From contig JAQTVS010000217.1 in the NCBI GenBank assembly GCA_028706735.1, positions 1-5,513 of the forward strand: DNA of 5,513 nt. The letters are read 5' to 3'. The stretch is from Thiomonas sp. (lineage in GTDB: Bacteria; Pseudomonadota; Gammaproteobacteria; Burkholderiales; Burkholderiaceae_C). Positions 1 through 4,716 of this stretch are shown here, one piece after another. The position numbers and the translations under genes were made by a program. Each line of letters starts with the position of its first letter. The stretch's first letter is position 1. The notes under the pieces were generated by a model. It saw nothing but the letters and a program-made list of their open reading frames with translations, was not told the origin of the DNA and did no database searches.

Positions 1-89
1 GACTTTGCGTCCCAAAGGATCGACTGCTGCTTACCCACATCACAGGTCGCACTCTCAATTCGCGCAGCGGTCAAATTTAGCTTCGGCAT
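1..89 (-). CDS. Tyrosine integrase, N-terminal fragment (runs off left edge)
   Basis: Reading leftward from an ATG at 89-87, the frame stays open to the window edge and gives 29 residues, beginning MPKLNLTAAR and ending QQSILWDAK. The pattern of a basic start, a short linker and then a W-D-A-K strand matches, from memory, the N-terminal arm-binding (DUF4102-like) domain of P4-type tyrosine integrases. In that family the next residues are usually a P-G-L/F-G-x-R-V segment, which would lie just outside the window. A weak ribosome site (GGGG at 97-100) sits 7 bases before the start. The catalytic R-H-R-Y domain is not visible. The position, about 180 bp from a tRNA 3' fragment and preceded by repeated motifs, is what an integrase beside its own attachment site shows. 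The enzyme would catalyse site-specific insertion and excision of the element. The call rests on a short stretch plus strong context. Confidence 0.72.
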   Translation of the reverse strand, partial: MPKLNLTAARIESATCDVGKQQSILWDAK

Positions 90-117
90 TTTTTATCCCC
101 GAGATGCCAATCAGCAC

Positions 118-235
118 TTCATGTAGGCACCATGTAGGCAAAATAGGTGAAAATCTATCCATATCGATCCATGAAAAAATCCGCAGATCAGTCGTTTTCT
201 CCTTTATTTATAATACGTTAGGTTGCCTACATGAA
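118..235. repeat. Three-copy 10-bp motif, putative integrase arm-type sites
   Basis: CATGTAGGCA occurs at 120-129 and 131-140 as direct repeats 11 bp apart, about one helical turn. It occurs again inverted at 224-233. The first and third copies agree over 12 bp (TTCATGTAGGCA, 118-129 and the complement of 224-235). The second and third agree over 11 bp (CATGTAGGCAA). The repeats lie between the integrase start and the tRNA fragment, where lambda- and P4-type integrases have arm-binding sites. The repeats are seen directly. Their role as Int (or excisionase) binding sites is inferred from position. Confidence 0.6.
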
Positions 236-241
236 TGTCAA
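210..241 (-). promoter_or_regulatory. Candidate integrase promoter
   Basis: On the minus strand a perfect TTGACA (236-241) is followed, after a long 20-bp spacer, by TATTAT (210-215). The spacer starts with the third copy of the CATGTAGGCA motif, so protein bound there would occlude the promoter. That would fit integrase autoregulation. It would leave a leader of roughly 110 bases before the integrase ATG. The spacing is longer than the usual 16-18 bp, so this may be a weak promoter or coincidence. Confidence 0.3.
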
Positions 242-267
242 TCCACATCCCTCCAGGTACATATAGT

Positions 268-316
268 CGGATTGAAAATCCGCGTGTCGACGGTTCGATT
301 CCGCCCCTGGCCACCA
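268..316 (+). pseudogene. tRNA-Phe(GAA) 3' fragment, attachment-site end of an integrated element
   Basis: The stretch reads as tRNA positions 28-76. It has an anticodon-stem strand CGGA, loop TTGAAAA with anticodon GAA at 274-276, stem TCCG, variable region, T-loop TTCGATT (294-300), acceptor strand CCTGGCC (306-312), A and CCA (314-316). Counting back from the CCA puts G274 at position 34, so there are no length changes in this part. The T-stem has one A-C mismatch (A290/C304). Upstream of 268 the D-arm is missing and base 267 does not pair with 283, so this is not a working tRNA. Tyrosine integrases often insert into tRNA 3' halves and leave such a copy at the far end. The intact gene should lie at the other end of the element, to the left. 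The fragment marks the border between element and chromosome. Confidence 0.82.
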
Positions 317-331
317 ACAAATTCATTCAAT

Positions 332-359
332 AGGCCCCTTTCCGCGACGGGCCTTTTTT
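332..359 (+). terminator. Intrinsic terminator after the tRNA-Phe fragment
   Basis: AGGCCC (332-337) pairs with GGGCCT (349-354) around an 11-base loop and runs into six T's (354-359). It lies 16 bases past the CCA end, the usual place for a tRNA terminator. It probably belongs to the original tRNA-Phe locus, which supports the view that chromosome resumes at the fragment. Confidence 0.75.
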
Positions 360-390
360 GTTGGGCGCAGATGTGCTTACATTGCGCGGC

Positions 391-1890
391 ATGAATTCGT
401 ACTCCACCCCTCCCGCGCCGCACAACGATGCTCTTGGACTCGCTGCGTGCATTCGCAGTGGCGAATTGAGCGCGGCGGCGGCCTTGGACGCGGCGGTTGA
501 TCGCTGCGATGCGGTCAATCCGCAGATCAATGCCGTCATTGCCGACTTGCGTGGGCGTGCTGCCGCGCAACTGCAACAGTCGCCGCCACGTCCTGGCGCT
601 TTTGTCGGCGTGCCTTTTCTGCTCAAGGATCTGGGCATGGACCTGTCCGGCGTGCCGACCAGCCAGGGCAATGCCCTGCTGGCCCGCCGGCCTGTCGCGC
701 AGACCGATGCGATCGTGCGGCGATGGGAGGAAGCAGGCCTGGTGATTTTTGGCAAGACCAATGCGCCTGAGCTGGGTTTGAAGGCCATCACGGAGCCGGT
801 GGCGTTTGGCCCGTCGCGCAATCCGTGGAATCTTGACCACACACCAGGCGGCTCTTCCGGGGGTTCTGCTGCTGCGGTTGCTGCGGGCATCGTGCCGGTT
901 GCCGCGGCAGCGGATGGCGGGGGATCGATCCGCATTCCGGCGGCGTATTGCGGCCTGTTCGGACTGAAACCCTCGCGCGGGCGGGTGAGTTGCGCGCCGC
1001 AATTCGACGAGCTGTGGGAGGGCGCGGTCAGTGCCAATGCGATCTCACGTTCGGTGCGCGACAGCGCGGCCCTGCTCGATGTCATCGCTGGCCCCGAGCC
1101 GGGCGACCCGTTCCTTGTCGCGCCGCCAGCCCAGCCTTTTTCTCAGGAATTGCACCCACCGACGCTGCGGCTGCGCATTGCGCTGAGCACGGCGTCGCCT
1201 ATTGGCGGCGCGGTCGATGCGGCCTGGTCGCGCGCCGCGTCGGATTGCGGGCAACTGCTGCAGTCGCTCGGGCATCACGTCGAATGGGTCGACCCCGTTG
1301 GCGATGGCATGCAATTGGCGCGCGATTACCTGACGATGTACTTCGGGCAGGTGGCCGCGCAGTTGACGTGGTGGCAGGCGCAAGGCGTGCCGACTTCGGC
1401 TTTCGAGACGGATACCCAAGCCCTGGGGCTCATCGGGCGCGGTCTTGCCGCGGGCGACTATGCGCTGGCGCGTTCGCGCTGGAACAGCCCGATGCGCGCC
1501 CTGGGCCAGTTGTTCACGCGCTTCGACCTCTATCTCACGCCCACCTGCGCACAGCCCCCGGCGCGCATCGGCCAACTGGCGGCGCCAGGCTGGCAGCGCA
1601 TGGCGTTGCAGTTGGTTCTGCAGCTCGGGCTCGGCGGCGTGTTGCGCCGCAGTGGCATGGTGGAGCAACTCGCTTTCGACAACCTGCATCGCACCCCATT
1701 CACCCAGTTGGCCAATCTGACCGGCACGCCGGCCATGTCGGTGCCGTGGATGCTGGACGACAATGGCCTGCCCGTTGGCGTCCAGTTCGTGGCAGCCTGG
1801 GGGCGCGAAGACTTGTTGTTTCAAGTGGCCACCCAACTCGAGCAGGAACGCCCCTGGGCGCAGTGGCGCCCGCCGGTGTTTGCGGCATGA
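391..1890 (+). CDS. Amidase signature family hydrolase, NylA-like
   Basis: The 499-residue protein belongs to the amidase signature family (Ser-cisSer-Lys hydrolases), which cleave C-N amide bonds. Visible residues are Lys79 in GVPFLLKDL, the glycine/serine signature GGSSGGS at 153-159 with Ser155 as the likely cis-Ser, and Ser179 in DGGGSIRIPA as the expected nucleophile. The DGGGSIRIPA form, the GLFGLKPSRGR that follows, the C-terminal FTQLANLTGTPAMSVP block and the length resemble 6-aminohexanoate cyclic-dimer hydrolase (NylA) and related amidases more than GatA. The real substrate cannot be read from this. No signal peptide is evident, so it is probably cytoplasmic. I chose ATG 391. The in-frame TTG at 358 lies in the T-tract of the preceding terminator and is unlikely. 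No clear Shine-Dalgarno precedes 391, and the space after the terminator is only 31 bases, so the mRNA may be leaderless or have a very short leader. A terminator follows the stop after 5 bases. Confidence 0.9.
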   Translation: MNSYSTPPAPHNDALGLAACIRSGELSAAAALDAAVDRCDAVNPQINAVIADLRGRAAAQLQQSPPRPGAFVGVPFLLKDLGMDLSGVPTSQGNALLARRPVAQTDAIVRRWEEAGLVIFGKTNAPELGLKAITEPVAFGPSRNPWNLDHTPGGSSGGSAAAVAAGIVPVAAAADGGGSIRIPAAYCGLFGLKPSRGRVSCAPQFDELWEGAVSANAISRSVRDSAALLDVIAGPEPGDPFLVAPPAQPFSQELHPPTLRLRIALSTASPIGGAVDAAWSRAASDCGQLLQSLGHHVEWVDPVGDGMQLARDYLTMYFGQVAAQLTWWQAQGVPTSAFETDTQALGLIGRGLAAGDYALARSRWNSPMRALGQLFTRFDLYLTPTCAQPPARIGQLAAPGWQRMALQLVLQLGLGGVLRRSGMVEQLAFDNLHRTPFTQLANLTGTPAMSVPWMLDDNGLPVGVQFVAAWGREDLLFQVATQLEQERPWAQWRPPVFAA

Positions 1891-1918
1891 AAAAAGGACG
1901 CCGAGGCGTCCTTTTTTG
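1890..1918. terminator. Bidirectional terminator between convergent genes
   Basis: GGACGC (1896-1901) pairs with GCGTCC (1906-1911) around a CGAG tetraloop. Six A's (1890-1895) flank the left side and six T's (1912-1917) the right, so the hairpin has a T-tract in either direction. It can end both the amidase transcript (the first A overlaps its stop codon) and the leftward membrane-protein transcript, whose stop is at 1933-1935. Confidence 0.88.
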
Positions 1919-1932
1919 CGCACCGGGCGGCG

Positions 1933-3135
1933 TCAGGCCGAGGCCAGTTGCAGGCGCGGCTTGAGCAGCAACTTGGCAAACAGGCGGAAATACACCTGAA
2001 TGGTCTTGAGATGCACGGCCACCAGCGGGGCCATCAGCAGGAAATACACCCACGACCCCGCGTTGACCAGTTTGGGCATCACCAAGCCGAAACCGATGAA
2101 GAACATGCCGAACACAAAGAACGCCACGCCGGGGCAGATGAGGACGAAAGCGCCAGCATTGCTCTTGGGGCCGCCCACATAGTGAGCAAAGTAGTTGAGC
2201 TTTTTCATCACCGTGTAGCCAATCATGCCGAACAGCACCTGCAGCGAGACAATCACCGTGGTGAACAGCAGCAGATCGGTTGGATGGCCCGTATTGCCGA
2301 AGCTGTGCGACAGGCCCATGGACCAGCGAATCCAGGTGATGCCCAGCAGGGTGAGGATGGGGATGAGAATCCACAAGCTGCCCGCGGCCTGCGGCTGGAT
2401 CCCGTGACGCAAGATGGAATCGAAGCCCAGCACGACCTTGATGAGCAGCAGCAGCAGCGCGGCGCTGGCGAAGAAGATCGACAGCACCATGGCGATGGCA
2501 TTGATTTCGCGGTGATGGCTCATGGCGCCGGGCGCGGCCAGACCGACGGCGATCATGGCCAGCGCGAAGATCGACACCATCGGCGCCAATGAGTTGTTCT
2601 CGGCGAAGTCAAACTGCGCGTGGACGAACAGCCGGGTGAAATACGCGCCGAGAATGCGCAGCGCGTAGATGCCCACGGCAAGGAAGGCGGCAATCGCGCC
2701 GGGATACATCCACTCCACCACGCTCCACAGATTGGGCACGAACACCGCGCCCAGGACGAAGGCCACATTAATGGTCATCGCGAGAGTCAGCGGCACGGCC
2801 ATGAGACTGATTTCGGCATTGGACGACAGCAGCTTTTGATAGGCGGCGGTCTGGCGGAACAGTTTGAACTCGCGCAGATTCCACGCCAGCAGCCAGATGT
2901 GCAGCACGGCGAACACAATGATGGCCAGCAGATCGAGACCGATCAGCGCGGACATCAGCGGATTGCTTCCATCCGTCAGCACGGGCCACAGGTGGTTGAA
3001 CGTCACCATCGGCGTATCCGGGTGCGGCAGCAAAAACATGGGGTAGATGAAAAACGAGACCGCCAGGCCTCCGGCGCCAAGCGCGGCGAGGAAGTACATG
3101 GGGGAGTAGCGTTCTCGAAGGTTGTTGACCAGCAT
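1933..3135 (-). CDS. Ten-TM membrane protein of unknown function (possibly TsoY-type; TDT/SLAC1-like layout)
   Basis: The protein has 400 residues and about ten hydrophobic segments, near residues 13-35, 61-84, 109-133, 143-167, 184-204, 211-236, 252-270, 286-308, 328-350 and 361-382. It is therefore an inner-membrane protein with little soluble mass. Ten helices recall the TDT/SLAC1 anion-channel fold, but the length is greater and I see no decisive motif. Polar or charged residues near helices include HPDTPMVTFNHLW (38-50), SSNAEISLMA (104-113), FDFAENNSL (175-183) and MSHHRE (205-210). There is a single cysteine, Cys334, in LICPGVAFF. From memory this pattern fits the family NCBI calls TsoY (seleno)protein, whose function I do not know; I could not check it. 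The start is ATG 3135, with a strong AGGAGG at 3142-3147 placed 6 bases upstream. An upstream in-frame ATG at 3192 lacks this and would add 19 residues. The gene has its own candidate promoter and operator at 3212-3240. Confidence 0.85.
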   Translation of the reverse strand: MLVNNLRERYSPMYFLAALGAGGLAVSFFIYPMFLLPHPDTPMVTFNHLWPVLTDGSNPLMSALIGLDLLAIIVFAVLHIWLLAWNLREFKLFRQTAAYQKLLSSNAEISLMAVPLTLAMTINVAFVLGAVFVPNLWSVVEWMYPGAIAAFLAVGIYALRILGAYFTRLFVHAQFDFAENNSLAPMVSIFALAMIAVGLAAPGAMSHHREINAIAMVLSIFFASAALLLLLIKVVLGFDSILRHGIQPQAAGSLWILIPILTLLGITWIRWSMGLSHSFGNTGHPTDLLLFTTVIVSLQVLFGMIGYTVMKKLNYFAHYVGGPKSNAGAFVLICPGVAFFVFGMFFIGFGLVMPKLVNAGSWVYFLLMAPLVAVHLKTIQVYFRLFAKLLLKPRLQLASA

Positions 3136-3140
3136 GGCGG

Positions 3141-3147
3141 CCCTCCT
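3141..3147 (-). promoter_or_regulatory. Strong ribosome binding site fixing the membrane-protein start
   Basis: The minus strand reads AGGAGGG, then CCGCC and ATG (3135-3133). This near-perfect Shine-Dalgarno decides the start in favour of 3135 over the upstream ATG at 3192. Confidence 0.85.
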
Positions 3148-3211
3148 GGGAGAAAAAATGGGGAAGAGCGCAACGCCCGATCTGAACGGCATTCAGCGTT
3201 GCAAGCGGTTA

Positions 3212-3240
3212 CATATACGGGGTGGGGTATATGAATTCAA
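3212..3240 (-). promoter_or_regulatory. Candidate promoter overlapped by a palindromic operator
   Basis: On the plus strand CATATAC (3212-3218) and GTATATG (3227-3233) are perfect inverted repeats around the 8-bp G-rich centre GGGGTGGG. On the minus strand TTGAAT (3235-3240), a 17-bp spacer and TATATG (3212-3217) form a plausible sigma-70 promoter for the membrane gene, with a leader of about 70 bases. The palindrome covers the spacer and the -10 box, as a repressor site would. A G/C tract flanked by TAC/GTA half-sites is typical of operators of the DUF156 family (CsoR, RcnR, FrmR, CstR). The palindrome is seen; promoter activity and the identity of the regulator are inferred. Confidence 0.55.
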
Positions 3241-3333
3241 GCCTTGGATTGCTTGACCGATCGCAATTCCGTCAAAATCCCCCTGAAGAATCAAGGAGTT
3301 TTTCTCGCAACTCTGGCGAATCAGTGACTTTTG

Positions 3334-3897
3334 TCACGCCCTGCGAAGGAACACCTCGCTGACCCAGAGTGACTCGCCACCAAAGACAAAGGAGGATCGC
3401 CGCGCCCACAGCGTCTCGTCCGCAATGGGGCGACCTTCTTGCGTTTCGCGCACCAGGCGCAACAAAGGAGAGGACGGCGACAGCCGCCTGACCCGCATGG
3501 CGCTGCGGCGGGTTTGCGGGCGCGTGAATACCGCGTCGCCCACGGGCTTGGCGCCCAGATGCCGCAGCAGCCTCCAGGGTCCGCGCAGGGCGGACAGGGC
3601 GCACACGCTGTGTCCAAGCACGCGCGGCACGCCGTCGGCAATGAGCAACACGTCGCGCCGCCACACTTTGCGTCCATGCGGCAGACCCAGCAGGGCGGAC
3701 TCATCGCGCAGCGCACGCGCGGCGCCTTGGCGCAGCAGCCGCAGTTCAAACCGGCTGCTCTCTTGCCGCAGGCGACGGGTGAGCGAGCCAGCATCCGTCA
3801 GCCAGCTTTCCATCTCACTGCGCCGCCCGCAAGGCAGGGCGGGCGGCCAGGTTTCAACCAGCGGGGCGGGGATGCGGCGGACGCGGTGCAGGGCCAT
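3334..3897 (-). CDS. ubiC: Chorismate lyase (chorismate pyruvate-lyase)
   Basis: UbiC splits chorismate into 4-hydroxybenzoate and pyruvate, the committed step feeding ubiquinone synthesis, in the cytoplasm. The 187 residues follow the family order: an N-terminal segment, WLTDAGSLTRRL (32-43), VWRRDVLLIADG (78-89), a proline-free LSALRGPW (101-108), HLGAKPVGDAVF (113-124), WARRSSFVFGG (164-174) and SEVFL (180-184). By alignment from memory with E. coli UbiC, Arg81 and Glu181 correspond to its active-site Arg and Glu. Length is near the usual 165-190. Two starts are possible: ATG 3897, which keeps the N-terminal length of E. coli UbiC, and ATG 3813 (residue 29), which would leave only nine residues before SLT. 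Neither has a clear Shine-Dalgarno; I prefer 3897. It lies 47 bp downstream of the hydrolase gene and may share its transcript. The usual partner ubiA is not next to it here. Confidence 0.88.
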   Translation of the reverse strand: MALHRVRRIPAPLVETWPPALPCGRRSEMESWLTDAGSLTRRLRQESSRFELRLLRQGAARALRDESALLGLPHGRKVWRRDVLLIADGVPRVLGHSVCALSALRGPWRLLRHLGAKPVGDAVFTRPQTRRSAMRVRRLSPSSPLLRLVRETQEGRPIADETLWARRSSFVFGGESLWVSEVFLRRA

Positions 3898-3944
3898 GAG
3901 CGAAGCGGGAAAAGCGCACAGTATCGCGCAATCCCGAAAGCGGC

Positions 3945-4616
3945 TCAGCCCACATGCTTGGCGAAAAACGCCAGGGTGCGCTCGCGGGCGAGTTGCGCGG
4001 AGGGCGCGTCAAAGCTGGAGCGCACGTCGCAGTTGAAGCCGTGATCGGCGTCGTACACATAGAACTCCGCTGTGGGATTGGCGGCGCGCACGGCTTCGCG
4101 GTCGGCTTCGGAAATGTGGGCGTCACGCAGTCCGTAATGGAACAGCAGCGGGCCCTGCGCCTTTTCGCCCACCAGTTGCACATTGCGCCCGCCGTAGTAG
4201 CTCACTGCGGGCAGGCCAGCGCGGATGGACGCCAGATAGGCGATGCTGCCGCCCCAGCAAAAACCCACCACGCCAACCTTGCCCGCCGAGGCCACCGCCT
4301 GGGCTGCTGCCTGCACCGAAGCCAGCGCACGGTCGAAGCCCAGCGCGGTGGCCAGGGCGATGCCTTTTTGCATGCCTGGCTGGTCGTAGCCGAGTTCAAC
4401 GCCTTGCTCCACGCTGTCAAACACGGCCGGAGCGATGGCGAGATAACCCGCCGCGGCGTAGCTGTCGGCCATGCTGCGGATATGGGCGTTGACGCCAAAA
4501 ATTTCCTGGACGACGACGATGCCGCCCTTGGGCTTGCCGGCGGGCTCGGCCACATAGGCGCTGATGGTCTGGCCGTCGGCGGTGTGCAGGGTGAGGGTCT
4601 TGGTCTTGTGTTGCAT
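3945..4616 (-). CDS. Dienelactone hydrolase family protein
   Basis: The 223-residue alpha/beta hydrolase has the dienelactone hydrolase triad: Cys120 in the nucleophile elbow GFCWGG, Asp165 in GLRDAHI and His192 in DADHGF. Glu38 in VVQEIFG fits the Glu that primes the cysteine in Pseudomonas dienelactone hydrolase. The founding enzymes hydrolyse dienelactone to maleylacetate in chlorocatechol degradation. Most chromosomal members of this family have unknown ester or lactone substrates, and no ring-cleavage genes are visible here, so a catabolic role is not supported. There is no signal peptide, so it is likely cytoplasmic. The start is ATG 4616, with GAAGGAG ending 6 bases upstream. The frame stays open up to 4925, but that extension lies over the neighbouring regulator gene and is a shadow. 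It precedes ubiC on the same strand by 47 bp, with only a weak hairpin between them. Confidence 0.92.
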   Translation of the reverse strand: MQHKTKTLTLHTADGQTISAYVAEPAGKPKGGIVVVQEIFGVNAHIRSMADSYAAAGYLAIAPAVFDSVEQGVELGYDQPGMQKGIALATALGFDRALASVQAAAQAVASAGKVGVVGFCWGGSIAYLASIRAGLPAVSYYGGRNVQLVGEKAQGPLLFHYGLRDAHISEADREAVRAANPTAEFYVYDADHGFNCDVRSSFDAPSAQLARERTLAFFAKHVG

Positions 4617-4716
4617 GCAATGCTCCTTCAGGGGTTGTTGTGAAAGAAATTGTGCGGCGAAGCGGCGGATCGCGCAGCGCAGGCCCGCTTGCCCGCGGGC
4701 CGCGGCGGAGCAGCCC
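4617..4716 (-). other. Spacer with GC-rich hairpin between regulator and hydrolase genes
   Basis: GGCCCGC (4682-4688) and GCGGGCC (4695-4701) form a 7-bp stem with a 6-base loop just past the regulator stop codon. In the leftward direction no T-tract follows, so it is not a typical intrinsic terminator. It could act with Rho or as an RNA 3' end structure. The Shine-Dalgarno AAGGAG of the hydrolase lies at the left end (4623-4628). I could not identify a clear promoter for the hydrolase. Confidence 0.4.

Larger units (their letters stand above)
3136..3333. other. Intergenic region between ubiC and the membrane-protein gene
   Basis: Besides the ribosome site and the promoter/operator, I find no gene here and no convincing intrinsic terminator for ubiC. 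A short inverted pair, TTGAC (3253-3257) and GTCAA (3271-3275), has no T-tract. Read-through from ubiC into the membrane gene therefore remains possible. Confidence 0.5.

Noticed and set aside
156..172. ATCCAT repeated at 157-162 and 167-172
   Set aside because: Only six bases, in AT-rich DNA; too short to call a site without further copies.
209..214. Perfect TATAAT on the plus strand
   Set aside because: No -35 box at a suitable distance, and the stretch is AT-rich so a chance match is likely; a transcript would also meet the terminator at 332-359.
358..390. TTG at 358 as amidase start
   Set aside because: It lies in the T-tract of the tRNA terminator, and the extra 11 residues have no family counterpart; ATG 391 is better.
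5..394. Rightward 129-codon open frame across the element end, the tRNA fragment and its terminator
   Set aside because: It crosses the tRNA fragment, opposes the integrase on the same bases, shows no recognisable protein pattern and passes through a terminator hairpin.
238..1002. Leftward open frame of 254 codons including the peptide GRNRTVDTRIFNP
   Set aside because: That peptide is the antisense translation of a tRNA-Phe 3' end, and the rest is antisense to the amidase; GC-rich DNA gives such shadows.
1948..3234. Long rightward open frames opposite the membrane-protein gene
   Set aside because: Their products are rich in H, Q, E and R in the way expected of antisense to hydrophobic codons; the leftward frame has ten membrane segments and a strong ribosome site.
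3907..3935. Hairpin between the hydrolase and ubiC genes (GGGA/TCCC and GCGC/GCGC arms)
   Set aside because: Short interrupted stem with only four T's in the leftward direction within the stem itself; not a convincing terminator.
3272..4044. Several open frames in both directions overlapping ubiC
   Set aside because: Arg- and Ala-rich low-complexity translations with no family resemblance, whereas the 3334-3897 frame is a clear UbiC.
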